Source: Gnetum montanum (taxonomy: Eukaryota; Streptophyta; Gnetopsida; Gnetales; Gnetaceae). Taken from it: a DNA stretch of 64,000 nt. Below, piece after piece: positions 46,931-59,190 of this stretch (position 1 is its first letter; each line of letters opens with the position of its first letter). The position numbers and the translations under genes are program-made. Location: assembly GCA_015680685.1 (NCBI GenBank), contig MNCI01014254.1, positions 163,080 to 227,079 of the forward strand. The letters are read 5' to 3'. Under the pieces are notes generated by a model that saw only the letters and a list, made by a program, of their open reading frames with translations, ran no database searches and was not told the origin of the DNA.

Positions 46931-46949
46931 TGCTAATAATGTTAACTTG

Positions 46950-47625
46950 TTTGTCAGAAAATTTGGGGTCTATGGCTACATGGTATTCTACCAGTGAAGT
47001 AGTAAGTTGTATCTTGACCTTTTATTAAGGCTTGAGAAATGTAATGAAGGATAAACTTGGATATTATAGATTTCCAATGGGATATCCAACCACTTTCATA
47101 AATGTTGGTCATGATGGTTGTAAGTATGTTGCCTTTACAGATGGATTTGACTTGGATCCTAAAGAGGTAGTGCCCCCACTTCTTCAATGAAAAGATTAGG
47201 ACTAGATAATACTTCTTCACTTTAGTGTATTGAGTCTCATGGGCAACTAGTGCATGGCTTAGGTAGTATATGGGTAACTCTACTCCATCATCTTGTTTTT
47301 AATAGAGTAGAGACATAATGGAAATTTTAGATATGACAAGGTAGATATAAAAGGCTTATCCTCTTATGGTGGATAGATTGTCTGTAGTCATGCCAATGCT
47401 TGTTTAAGGTTTTCAAAATCTTCTTAGCATTGTGCCATCCACTCATAGTGAACTTCTTTCTTAAGAAAGTGTTGAATGAATTGTAACTTATCCATGAGCC
47501 TACTGATAAACCTATGGATAAATTGTAATCTACCTTGTAGTCCTCAAAGCTCCTTAATATTAGGTGGTACTGCCAAGTTGGATATGGGCTTAACCTTATT
47601 AGGATCGACACATATTCCTACTTTG
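46950..47625 (-). pseudogene. Connection and RNase H of Tat-like element 2
   Basis: The - strand reads KPISNLAVPPNIKELRGLQG, RLQFIHRFISRLMDK, HYEWMAQC and YLSHALVAHETQYTKVKKYY, the connection and classical gypsy RNase H order, split over the frames open at 46954-47220 and 47327-47611. Confidence 0.8.
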
Positions 47626-47639
47626 GATACTACAAAGCT

Positions 47640-48540
47640 AGGTATCTTATAGGTTTTGACATAAAAAACATTATTGTTATGGTTATGCCTAAGCTCATAC
47701 TTAAGGCATCATTTAAGTACAAGATCTAGATCATGCACATGATTATTGACCACTTTGAACTTAATGGTTATGTCATCTATGTAGTGATTGAGAAATCCTA
47801 TCCTATAATTGCTAAAGATATATGTAATAGCTATTTAGTAGGTCACTTTTGCATTCTTTAGGCCAAAGGGCATCATGGTATAGAAAATGATATCCCATGG
47901 AGTTATGTAGGTTGTACTAAGATAATGTTCTAGGTTGATCCTAATTTGGTTATATCCTGAGAGCTTATTCATGAAGGATAATACGGCCTCCCCAACCATA
48001 GTGTTAATAACTTGGTCAATACTACATAAAGGAAAGTCATCCTTGATGGTTGTCTTATTTAGGTCTTGGAAATCTATGCAAATACATATACTCTTATTTT
48101 TCTTAGAGACTACCACTATCTTGAATACCCATTTAGTGTAACTAATAGCTCTACTAAAAATAGCTTAGTATAATGTTGTGATTTTACTATAAGTTTTCAA
48201 AGGCTAAATTTGGCCTAATCTTGTGAACTTTTTACTTAACTTGTCTATAATTGTGATCAAGTATGATGTTATGTTGGACTAGGAATGGGTTAATACTTGA
48301 CATATCTTCATATGACTAGGCAAAGACCTTCACATTTTCTTGGAGGACCTTGGTGATGTCTTAACCCTATTGCGATTCTACTAAGGAACTTAATTTTAGG
48401 GTTTTCTCCTCACCATTGAGCATCGTGATAGAAAACTTAGCTAGAAAGTCTTCGGTAATGTCTCCAACCTCTAGGTCAAGGGTTTCAACTAGGTTTTTAG
48501 GCCATTATAGAGGTTTCTCTATCAAGGCTATGTGGTCAAT
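47640..48540 (-). pseudogene. Reverse transcriptase of Tat-like element 2
   Basis: N-terminal segment at 48540-48260 (KVFA-stop-SYEDMSSINP, VQHNIILD, RQVKQKVH-like). The open part 47835-48116 reads ICICIDFQDLNKTTIKDDFP, MNKLSGYNQIRIN and MPFGLKNAKVTY, and HYIDDITIK (YXDD kept, about 47780) follows. 'CIDF.DLNK' and 'MPFGLKNA' are typical of the Tat lineage. It is the primary basis for placing this element. No protease or gag is found upstream; the 48.65-51.5 kb repeats stand there instead. Confidence 0.88.
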
Positions 48541-48649
48541 TGTATTTTGATGCTTAATTTCTAGACAATTATGGTTGATACATCATTTAACACCACCATG
48601 AGGTCAAGTTAGGTTTAATGGCAAGTTGATTTGATTCCAGGTATGAATA

Positions 48650-49300
48650 CTCCAATTGTGCATATTAATCATAAGCACATTAAGTGAACTATAGGTAAAA
48701 ATAAGTAAATAATGCCAAAATGATATAAAATATTTTAGCAACTATGCAAAAATGTGTTATATCATGGTTAAATAAGGTGTAAACAAGGTCAAGAAAGGAT
48801 ATAAGAGGTAGATTAATACAAATAAGTTGAAGCAAAGGTTACATAAGGTTAAATAAATATCAAACAAAGTCAAAACATATTGAAGCAGAATGAAAGTATG
48901 AAACATAAGGTTAAACATGGTCAACTATGGTTACACATTATGAGGTTTAGGCCTTCGCTAGCCATGGTTACATGGTGTCAAATGATGGTCATGGATGGTC
49001 AAACCCCATCACCGAATACCAATTAAAGGGTAAATATTGTTAAAAGAGTCTATAAGAGAGAGAATAAGATAGATATGATACAATTGGAGCTAGGTAAAAT
49101 CAAATGAGATCAACTAATGATAATAAAGGTCATTAATGCCAAAATATGTCAGAACACCATGAAACAAGATCAAACTATCTAAAGTGAAATACATGTGGAA
49201 AATGAGGGTAAACACTAGTTAAACATGATTAGATTTTGCTAGTTTTAGATCTTAGTAGGCCATAGTAGAGGTCTACAGGGTTATTAGATGAGTTTGGGCA
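48650..49300. repeat. Dispersed repeat with AAGGTTAAAT and TTTAGGCCTT motifs
   Basis: Related to 7690-8000 and 14340-14680. Non-coding. It leads on the + side into the dyad array. Confidence 0.5.
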
Positions 49301-49362
49301 CATGGTAGGATCATCTTAGGATTGTTTGTAAGTAAAATTGATACATTTTTGTGTGACTATAT

Positions 49363-51530
49363 TGGGCTCTACTGGTGACTATGTTTGCTAGCATAGTCAA
49401 ACTAGGTCCCCATGTAGTTAACATCAATAGGTAATTTCCTAGGTTCATCATGGACAATTTTGGATTCCACATGATCTATATGGTTAACACCGCACATTTG
49501 AATTGAAGATTGATGAGTTTGAACTTCATTTAAATCCTATGAAAGCTAGAAATGGTGTCAACACTAGTGACTACACTGGGACTATGCTAGCTAGCATAGT
49601 CTAGACCACTCCTAGCATAATTGCATGAGAAGAATGAGTTTAAATGTCTTTAGAGTTGTTACAAATTTTCTATTAGCTTCCTAGGTTAGTGTAGGGCTTT
49701 GAAAGATTTGAATTGCACACTTGGGAGGTAAAACAAGCTTCAAAAGGTGGAGTTTGAACACCAACACCTCATGACTACATTGGCTAGCATAGTTGAGGGT
49801 TGGTTTAGCATAGGCACATAAAAATTTGGGTTTTCCATGGTTGAATAAGGTTAAACTATATATGGCTTCATGGTTTCATGGTTCTAGGCTTCTAGCATCA
49901 AGTTTCTGATTGTTTTGAGTGCTCATGTGATGGTTAAAACACCTTGGGACACACTAGGACTACACTAGCCAGTGTATTCATAAGCCTACTTTAGTGTAGC
50001 CACATGAAATGTGGTATTTTCATGGTCAAAACAAGGTGAAATTTTCACTAGGTAATGTCAATTAGGGTTTTAGGTATCATAAGTTAAGTTTTCAATCATT
50101 TAGGATGTTAGCACATCAATTCCATGAATTCCAAGCCATGACTACACTAGGACTACGCTAACAAGCATAATCATGGCCCTCATGAGCATAGTTATGTATG
50201 AATTTTGGCTATTTATGGCTTGCGATGATCAATTGACATGATTCTATGGATTCCATGGTTACAAGTATTCTTGGCTAGGGTTTTGGTTTGAGATGGTTGA
50301 TTCCAAAGGTTGTCGAGGCTTTGAAATGACCATGGCCTAATGTGACTACACTAGTAGTGTAGTGAAGCTTCCTCTTAGTGTAGTTAAGATGAATATGATG
50401 TTTTCAAGGAAAAAACAAGGTGGATTTGCAATTTGGTAAGGCTATCTAGGGTTCCAAGTTCCCAAGTTAGACTTTTGGGTTGATTTTAGTGTTAAATCAC
50501 TAGTCGAATCAATCCCAGACCATAACTACAATAGGACTACACTAGCCAACATAGTCTAGGATTGCTCTATCATAGTCACAATATGGAATCCAAATATTTT
50601 TTATAGTTCCATGGTCAATCAAATATTTTTATAAGTAATAAGATGACTGGTGTCTAAAACTAGGGTTTTAGGCTTGAAATTGTTAGTTTTGATGCTTAAT
50701 TTGATGTCACAATGGTCAAACACCATTGGACTATGTTGGATTGCATAGTCATAGTGTGGATGTAGAATGTACGATGAAGTTTGGCTATTTTTGACTATGA
50801 TAGTCAGGTTTAGAGGTCTCTGGGATCTTTGACAAGGTTTTACAATTAGTTTGATGTTGTTGAAAGTTAATTTGGCAAGTCGGAATCATATATTTTTTTT
50901 TTTGAGAGTGTGACTATGTTGGCTAATATAGTCACAAGCCTCCTCATCATAGTTACATAATGAAAATGGAATTTAGCTTGTTTCTACCTCATAGGTTGTT
51001 GATAGAATGACATTGGAGGTTTCAAAGGCATTTGGAGGTTTAAACATGATATTTTAGAGGTTTTTATGTAGTTTTGACAATCCATGTTGATCTAATTATG
51101 CTAGGACTATGCTATTCAACATAATCATGGTCATGTTTAGTGTAGTTTGTAGTGTGGGATAGGATTTCATTAGTTTTGGGTTAGTTGTTTTCTATTTCAA
51201 ACCTACTGGAGGTTCTAGGGTAAAATTAAGGACAAAATTTGTTGATTTGAAGGATATTTTTAATATTTTATGTTTATGTTTCTACTTAACTATTGGTGAA
51301 TATGTTGGAAAACATAGTTGAGACCTGGCATCAATGTAGTAATGCAAGAAATATGAATCTTGATGGATTTTGATAGGTTTCATGTAATTTTGGAGTTGTT
51401 GGAGGTATTGGCTAAGGTTTGGTATATGGAGTTGCCATTTTGAAGTCAATTGAAGTTTTGGTTAATGTTTAGAATGTGACTATGCTAGCTAGCATAGTTA
51501 GGTTGTTAGTTAGCATAGTTGACATAAATG
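49363..51530. repeat. Degenerate tandem array, about 190-bp unit, each with a dyad
   Basis: A dyad of the form GACTA(C/T)(A/G)CTAG..CTAG(C/T)(A/G)TAGTC begins at about 49363, 49570, 49775, 49955, 50142, 50344, 50525, 50732, 50912, 51100, 51298 and 51478, i.e. every 180-210 bp. In most units a single half-site (..TAGTGTAGT.A.ATG) follows 20-35 bp later, and the rest of the unit has TTTGG..GTTTTTATGGT, GGTTCTAGG and TTGATGGTT-like words. Two units have a perfect dyad (49580-49601, 22 bp; 51479-51498, 20 bp). Units are highly diverged. There is no coding capacity. It may form part of a long LTR. Confidence 0.75.
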
Positions 51531-51839
51531 GAAAGTTTTAGAATGGGTTTCTACCTACCTTGTTGCCTAGTTTCCATCAATCTTAACACCTAGTCTCCCA
51601 TTTTCGGAATAAGGTCTTTTGACATGGATGGTTGGTTGGAGGGTTTTTTTTATGGTGATTGAATTTTCAAATTCATTTCAAGGCTTATGAATATTTGAAA
51701 CCTAGTAGGGTTACCCTAGGAAACTAGAAATCTAAGTATAATTGGATTTCTATTGGTTTTCTTCCAAGGTACCTAGTGGGACCCATCTTGAACTTGAATA
51801 TTTTGATGCATTAGTTTCCTACGCACTCAGCATAGTCCT

Positions 51840-52263
51840 AATTAGAAATTGTGAACATTAAGTTTTTTGGAACTTGGGAAAGTGTTTTGGAAAACGAAGG
51901 TTTTCCAAGGGGATGCATAAGTTTGGAAGTGTTTTCCAAGGAACAATTTTACACAAATCATTCTTTTTCGATCACTCTCAAGTTGTTGCACCGTAGATCA
52001 AAGCTCTACATGTGCTTCAGCTTTTATAGCCTTCATCCCCATTGTAGTTTAGCTTTTCCTACCTAAGAGACAAGTGTACTTACTTTGGAAGGGTTCAGAA
52101 GTCAAGGATTTTGCTGCTTTTGTGTTGATTTCTATCATCATGTTGAAGAGGAGGCCCTTCATCATAAAGAACCTAGGCTTGAGGGAGGTAGATGCTAGCA
52201 CCCAAGGCCTATTTAGTCTACCAGACCTATTTTTGTTGAAAAATCGATCACCATGATGCCCAG
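51840..52263 (+). pseudogene. Antisense-gene family copy iii, upstream exon
   Basis: The + frame open at 52074-52256 reads LWKGSEVKDFAAFVLISIIM and IKNLGLREVDASTQGLFSLP and ends at CAG|GTACAC. It is similar to copy ii (41940-42311). Upstream (51851-52066) another frame, NIKFFGTWESVLENEGFPRG, may belong to the same exon before a shift. Product unknown. Confidence 0.55.
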
Positions 52264-53948
52264 GTACACAAGTTATACCCCTTTTTTTCATGGAATTTTC
52301 CTTTGCTTCCTATCTATTTTTGGTTGTAGGGCTCTATGTGTTTTCTATTTTTGAATTTTGTAAAACTCCTACATTAGATCTAGGCCATTTCTATGGGTTT
52401 TTAGTGTTTCTTGAGTTTTGGGATTGGTGTATGTTAAATGGAAAAATTATTTCTATTGTTTCTAGCCATTTTTGAGCATTTTGGGGGCAAAAAAGCAATA
52501 TCAATTTTGGATTTTTTCCTATTCAAATGGCTTAAAATTTTTGGTTTTCATGAATATAGAATTGTAGCAATATGTTTAAAAATTGAGTAAATTTTTTAAT
52601 CACTTGGTTCTAACTTATGGTTAATTCATTATAAATTTTTCCGTAAGATAGTGTAGAGTGGGTTTTCAATTTTGGCCATTTTTTACATCGTACTTTCATG
52701 TTGTTTTGCCATAGAATTATTAAGAAATATTCAATTTTCTTATTATGGATTTGTAGCTATCTATTTAAGGATTACAATGGCTATGAAATCATTTAATTTT
52801 ATGTGTATTTAATTTTTGATGAGTTTTTTTTCCTAAACTCACATGAAATGGGATTTTGCTGCTATGGCCAAGTTTATGTTACTTTGGCAACATTTTCTAC
52901 AAAAATAGCTAACAATTTTTATGTCTTCTAAATTTGGGTTTCTAGATTTTTATTTATGAATTTCAATGCCTATAGAAGTACTAAATTTTCTTATGCAATT
53001 GATTTTTAATAAATTTTATAGTAAACTAGTGTCAAAGTGTTGTTTTTTGATTATTGTGGTTTACCCTCGTGATGATGGATAGAATTGGACCTTTGGAAAC
53101 TTTTTCCAGCCAAGTACCACTATCCTGGGGATGACTTGAGGTGTTTGAGAGGGTTTGCAAGTGGTTTTAGCTAAGTAATTTTTTTTCATATTTTTTATGG
53201 GTTGTCTACTATGGCTATTTTCCATAGTTTCTGGTGTTGTTGTGATGTTTTTGATGGAATGTTATCATAGTTTTGGTTAGTGTTTTAAAATTTTTCTAAG
53301 CTTGGAAGCCCAACATAGTCACCCAATTCTTTTGAATTTTGATGCCCACATGATTTCCAACCTTAGAAAAATTTTACTTCTAATATGTCATTTTCATGTT
53401 GGTGTAAATTATCCTATGCAGTTGTAGTTTTGGTCATGAACATTGCAAACCTCCTTGTATGTACAACTAGCATTGGTGTTGGTGTTGGTGTTTACAAATT
53501 TTTTTACATGTGTTTTTAGTTCTAAACAGTCATTTTGAATTTTTAGAAAATTTTAGCTAGGCCACCTAGAGTTTTTACTATGGCTAGTTGCACCATTATC
53601 TAGGATACTTAGTAAACAATTTTGCAAAATTCAAATTGATATTTTTACTATTGTAGTTTGTACAAGCTAGTTTTCATGCCTTCAATGCTTCTACATGAAA
53701 GAATTTTACAACTTCTATACATATCTTGTCATGAAAAGTACCATAATTGTTTAATAGGCCACTTGGTTGTACATGGTATTTAGTTGAAAGCTTGTCTTTT
53801 TCTTTGGTTTCAAGTGTTGATACTATGACTTGGTTATCGTGGAATGGCAACATTGATATTATAGTTGTTGTAATTTTGGCTATTTATAGTATGTTTATAT
53901 TTGGTTATGGCTATTTATGGTTGTAATGGTTGTTTGTTTTCTATGTAG
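52264..53948 (+). other. Intron-like AT-rich stretch of copy iii
   Basis: Begins GTACAC and ends TTTTCTATGTAG, giving a 1685-bp GT-AG interval. T-rich with no coding signal; similar in words and composition to 42312-43645. Confidence 0.5.
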
Positions 53949-54411
53949 GACCTTCCTTAAGCCCATATTGGTGGTGATATAGCTAGTAGGATTGCTATGT
54001 TGCATTCATTCCCTAGGGCCTAACATCCCACCTTTTCACATGACTTTGGAATGTGGATTCTTATGGTTTTATCTTGGTACACAAGAGTTGTTAGCCTTTG
54101 TACTATAGAACTTTAGTGTGATGATATGGTCACACTTGTCTATCCATACCATTGTTGTTATTGTTGATACCTTGCTACTGTAGACATTGAGCTTGATCAT
54201 CAAACTCATAGAAGATGATCTTGAAACATGTGTGAAGGGTGAGATGTTTAATAACACTCATACAAGGGGGACTTGTAAGTTGTCCAAGATTTGGGACATG
54301 CCAAAGTTCAAATTGTACAATGATAACAATACCTTGCTAGTTGGACATCAGGCTCACACATTGTTCCATAACCCTCTTGGTACTAGTTACTATGTGGAAG
54401 GAGAAGCATGA
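53949..54411 (+). pseudogene. Antisense-gene family copy iii, second exon
   Basis: After the acceptor the + strand reads FHMTLECGFLWFYLGTQELL and, after stops, IIKLIEDDLETCVKGEMFNN, TCKLSKIWDMPKFKLYND and ALFHNPLG-like sequence. No family is recognised. In copy i the corresponding place is occupied by repeat A. Confidence 0.5.
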
Positions 54412-54502
54412 TTTCAAGTTTTTATTTTTGGCGACCTTGGTTGTTGGTTTTAATAGGCTACTAGGCTATTTGGTTTTAATGTTTTTCCTGGTGTACTAGT
54501 AG

Positions 54503-54769
54503 GTATAGGATGGATGATTAAAGGTTTGTCAAGTAGAATGAGCTCCTAACCTTTAGCCCAAAAAGTATTGGAGGATTTCACCAAAAGCCCCATAGTAAGA
54601 TTTGTGGTGGTGGAGCAATTAATAGGTGACCTAAGAAGGTACATCACTCATTACACCAAAGACTACCAACATTGTGTAGCCAATGGAACAATTCATGGTT
54701 GGTGGGATAAATCAAATTTGGTCCACATACCCATTAAAGGCTCCCCGCAACCCTCTTCTATCAAGAGAG
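54503..54769 (+). pseudogene. Antisense-gene family copy iii, third exon
   Basis: Acceptor ...CTAGTAG, donor GTAAGAG at 54770. It reads VLEDFTKSPIVRFVVVEQLI, GDLRRYITHYTKDYQHCVAN and GTIHGWWDKS, aligned with 23156-23430. The intron that follows (54770-54976, 207 bp) ends in TTATAG, as does the 223-bp intron of copy i. Confidence 0.65.
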
Positions 54770-54976
54770 GTAAGAGTTGTTTAGTTTTTTCTTTTGTTTT
54801 TGCTTCATGTCAACATTTTCATAATTTTATGGTTGTAGGCTACTTAGTATATAGGTTTCTAAATTGTTTTATTGTATATGTTTGGATATAAGTTTGGTTT
54901 TAATGTTGGCATACTTGTTATATTTTTGATTCTACATACTCATGCTTTTGCTAAGTGGTCTTTTGTAGTATTATAG

Positions 54977-55169
54977 GTGCTAGCACCTCCTCCACTGTCA
55001 TAATTGTTATTTTAGAATGTTTTGAGGAGACTTTGACCTTAAAGTATGGGAAGGTGGATTTGGTGCAATAGTGGTTAGCTAGTAGGGCTCCCATAAATGT
55101 TCAAGCAAACATTGTTGATTTAAGTTTACTTGATCTATTCATGGCCCATTGCCCCCTATCCTTAAGGAT
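54977..55169 (+). pseudogene. Antisense-gene family copy iii, last exon, truncated
   Basis: It reads LKYGKVDLVQ, NIVDLSLLDLFMAHCP and is homologous to the start of 23654-24740. It is cut at 55170 by the LTR of the Ty1/copia element. Confidence 0.6.
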
Positions 55170-56258
55170 CATTGAACTTAGAGGGTCGAAGAGGGTGGGG
55201 GGAGGAGATGAATAAGTTACCCAAATTAAAAATTCATTCAAAAAAAGCACACACACCAAATTTAACATGGTTTCCCAAATTGGGTTGTCCACAGTCGTAT
55301 GGTAGTTTGCAAGCACACCTTTGGACTTTGTTGTTCTCAAATGTGGTTTGGAAGGTTCCACAGCCTATATAAGCTTTAATATCTACTTCAAAGTGATTCA
55401 ATGCTATGAATCCACTCAACATTGCAAGGTCTCGACAATCTTAGAATGTTGTTTCAAGGATCCCACAACCTTTACAACTTGAGCTCCACTTCGAAGTGTT
55501 GTGGCACTACACCAACACTCAATCTCATGGGATCCTAACAAGCTCAAGTAATATGCCTTTCCTCAAGAATCACATCAATGATAAAAGGTAATAAAATATA
55601 ATAATAATCATAAGGAAAGAATGAAAAGTAGTTTGCTAATCCTTGTACTTTGAGGCATATGTCACTTTGACTAATTACAATAGAGAGAAGATTGTACAAT
55701 GAGGAACAATAATGATTATAATGATTGCTTGACAATTACAATCAATAGTACAAACTTTTATACATTTTTCAATGAGAATGAAGTCTTCTTATAGCCAATA
55801 TGTTTCTAAAATCATGTTAGAATTTGTGCAATGACTAACTAACTGTAACTGGAGATGTCTTCTCCAAAACTAAGATGTATTTATACAATGGATCTTCATT
55901 TTGAAAAGACATCTTCTTAAAGAATATGATGTATTTTTGCAATGAACCTTCATTTTAGGAAGAAATCTTGTTCTCATGAAAGACATCTTTCTATCCAAAA
56001 GTACATCTACTATTTTCTAGAGATGTCTTCTCCTTTGTTTCATTTAATTTTGTCAAGACGTCTACTATTTCTAGGAGATGTCTTTCTTAAGCTTCCTTTG
56101 CACTTTAAAATCTTCATTCCTTGTCCATGATCTTGAATTTATACATGCCTTCTTGTCTCAATCCAAGTTCTTTCCCTCAAAACAAAACAACCACATAAAC
56201 ATACAAATATGCTTATACTCCATTTTTCTTAATGTTTTGACATACCAAAAGATCAACA
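55170..56258 (-). mobile_element. 3' LTR of the copia element
   Basis: In + reading it begins CATTGAACTT (from TGTTGAACTT) and ends GATCAACA, 1089 bp. It aligns with 59191-60188 at roughly 80 percent, for example in GCTATGAATCCACTCAAC, TTGTGACACTACACCAACACTC-type and GTACTTTGAGGCA blocks. Repeated AGATGTCT(T)CTCC/AGACATC words fill 55850-56100. Confidence 0.88.
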
Positions 56259-56272
56259 ATCCCTCCCTTTTT
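56259..56272 (-). promoter_or_regulatory. Polypurine tract of the copia element
   Basis: On the - strand AAAAAGGGAGGGAT ends directly at the LTR start TGTTGATC. Confidence 0.85.
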
Positions 56273-57590
56273 GGTGATAATCAAAACTTAAGAAAATGGG
56301 TTAGTAGACATGCAAATATCCAACTATATCCATAACTATACTCTCCCCTTTTTTGAATAGCATCAAAAAGGATAAAGTGCATATATATAGCCATATAAAT
56401 TCCAAAATTAAGAGCAATGTATATATTAAGGCATATAAATTTCTATGGAAGCTAGGGATAGGATAATGTGATGAGGTTCAAGATAGTGTGGTAGTGCATG
56501 GAAAATAATAATACTAATATATTCATATCAAGCTATACTATCATAGAGATGTAAAAATTTAGTGAAGGACAAAAGAGTATCCATCTCTTAGCGTAATTTT
56601 CATAGGGTTGAAGATGTCAAAACAACTATGTGTTACCCCTTATCAAAATCCAATTTTTGAGCATTATGGATCAAGTAACCTATCTTTTTGAACCAATAAA
56701 GTCACTAGTTAAACCAATATTTCATGATTCCATTAGTACTCAACTCCTTTGGAAGCATCATGATGGTAATTATATGGAAAGAAAGAAATGATATGCCTGC
56801 AAAGTAAAATTAAATTTTCATAAAGAATGACAAATACTAAATCAAAAACAAGTTGATGCCCAAAAATAGCCAAGCAAACTCTTAACAAGATGTTTAAACA
56901 ATAGCCATGTTTGACAAAAAAATATCACAAGATAAAATTTCTAAAGATATCTTAACAAGGATTTAATTCTACTTTTACCTTGGATACTATACCATACCAT
57001 TACATGACATGAATTCCTGCTCATTNCAATATGACAATAGATAATGAGAAACATGCTCCCCTTACACATGTGTAGCTCTCCTTGGGCTTTGAAGATCATC
57101 TGGTATATGTAAAGGAAGTAACTATCATATATCATTGAAGTATTACAAGTATAGATCAACATTAAGATCAAATGTGGAGAACAAGGTCTCCAAATAGTAA
57201 TGTTGATAGAATTTTCAAAAATGCATCTACTTAAAATTCATGACTTATCACAAAAATGGCTAAAATATCTCAAAGGAGATGAGCTTAGAAGTTTAGACCA
57301 TGCAAAATTGAAAACAAGATAAAAATCTAGAACACATTGTTACACATGCTACACCACATATTTTCATAAAACCAATTGCATCAAGCTAAAAATGAATATA
57401 AGAGATACTCTAAACAATTATTTCAAAAACTTTTTGATCTAAACATAACATTCCATAAAAAATGTAAGCACGAAAAAAAAACAATTTGGAATACTCAAAT
57501 CATATACTTATAAATTATCTAGCACGAAAAGAGATGGAAACCTACATTAACTTACCTTGCTTGCAAGTGAGAGAAGATTAATGAAGTTTG
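56273..57590. other. Copia internal region without gene
   Basis: AT-rich sequence where pol would be expected. No RT, integrase or protease motif is seen on either strand. Confidence 0.5.
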
Positions 57591-59163
57591 AGATGAGGCC
57601 CTCTATCATGAAGTATCTCCTCATTTTTAGGTTTCTTTTCATTAGATCATTTATATGATGACTCTATTTGTTCATGTTCTTTAAGAAAGAATCCTTGATT
57701 ACTTATTGCATCATCTGTCTCTTTGAGAAAATTTTTAATTTTGCAGTTCTCTTCATTTCTAGCTACCACTGATTGCAAAATTTCCTTACCAAAGCCTTTT
57801 TGATAAGACCAAGCATCGATGTTGTTTTAATCATCATGAGAATAGTTAAAATTCTACTTACTACTACAATTTTTACAAATAAGTGAAGTATTCTTCTCAT
57901 GAAAAATATAATCAAACTAACTATGCTTGCATCCTCCTATATGAGTTTCTCCAAATTCTTTGATTGTTTTTTTAGAAGTATTTCCTTCTTGAATTTTTCT
58001 TCAATCCTTATTTAAAGTTTTTAGTTTTTGAATCTCAACTTTATTTCTAAGATTTCTCCTTTCATATCAGTATGAATAGCATTTAGCTTAGAAATTAAAA
58101 AATTCTTTGCTTTCCTAAGCAAATAATGTAGAAAAAGAATTTCTTCTCTAAGTTCTCTATACCTATTATCATACTTACCACATTTTTATAGCTAAATGTG
58201 AAGAATTTTCATCTATAAGTGTCATGCATATGAGATAAGAATCTTTGGTAGAGTTTTCTACTTCCTCTTCACTTTGCACATCATCATTCCAACTTGTGTA
58301 AAAGTTGGTCTTTTTCAATTCCTCATCATTGGATCTAATCTTTGGCTGTACCCCACTATCACTAGGATATTTAGAGGCTAGATGGCCTCTTCCTCCATAA
58401 ACCCAACATTCTATAGAAGAGAAATCTATGCTAGAATTCAAAAAAGTTTTACCTCTTTATTTATCTTTGAATAGATTAGATCTTTGTTTCTTCTTGTTAT
58501 CAATCAATATAGCTTTCTTGAGAGAAAGTAAATCTCATATTTTCTACCCTCATCATGCTCATTTAGATTCTTCTCCTTGGAGGTATTCTTTAGATCAATG
58601 GGTCTTTCTTGGATGGCTCCTTCACTGATGAGCTTCATTTTTTAATTTGCTCACTTGGGAATAGGTTGAATAATTTTGATTATTTTAATGATGACATTGA
58701 TCTTAATAAAATATTTACTAGTACTTCTAATAGCTACAAAAATATCATTTTCTCTAAATAAGTAATCTTTTATTTTCTCACCTTCTCTCATTTTAAGCTT
58801 TTCATATTTTCTTTACAAAACTAGTAATTTAGATTGTTTGAAAATAGAGGTTCCTTCCTAAGTAGCTTCTAAAGTTTGTGAAATTTCATTGGCTATTTTA
58901 CATCCTACTATCCTATTAATTTATATTTTTTCAAAGAATAATATAAACATTTATTTACTTTTGAATGAAACATGAACTTATCTTTCTCCTGTTGTGTCCA
59001 TTTGTTGTAGGGCTTGATGATCCCAAACTTCAAACTCTATGGATTTGAAGAATATTTGCATTTTTGCTTTCCAATAGGTGAAGTTGAATCCATCAAACAT
59101 GGGTGGATTTGTATAAGATGTCCCTTCCATTTTTGAATCTTTGAAGTTGATGGTGAAGAACAC
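57591..59163 (-). pseudogene. Gag of the copia element
   Basis: The start at 59163 (MFFTINFKDSKMEGTSYTNP) leads into PPMFDGFNFTYWKAKMQIFF and EFEVWD, the N-terminal signature of Ty1/copia gag (P..FDG.N...W...M). A zinc-knuckle-like CWVYGGRGHLASKYPS (58441-58360) keeps only part of the CCHC pattern: the second and last Cys are changed. Beyond it, 58170-57600 gives Lys/Glu-rich, coiled-coil-like sequence (RELREEILFLHYLLRKAKNF). Several stops. The + strand frame at 58428-58628 is a shadow. Confidence 0.8.
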
Positions 59164-59168
59164 TACTA

Positions 59169-59183
59169 GGCTTTGATACCACT
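59169..59183 (-). promoter_or_regulatory. Primer-binding site of the copia element (tRNA-Met type)
   Basis: On the - strand AGTGGTATCAAAGCC lies 7 bp after the LTR end; the consensus is TGGTATCAGAGC, with one difference. Confidence 0.88.
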
Positions 59184-59190
59184 TGAGTAT

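Noticed and set aside
54187-54411. Stand-alone small protein of 74 codons
   Set aside because: Better explained as one exon of the repeated antisense gene, with stops just upstream in the same exon.
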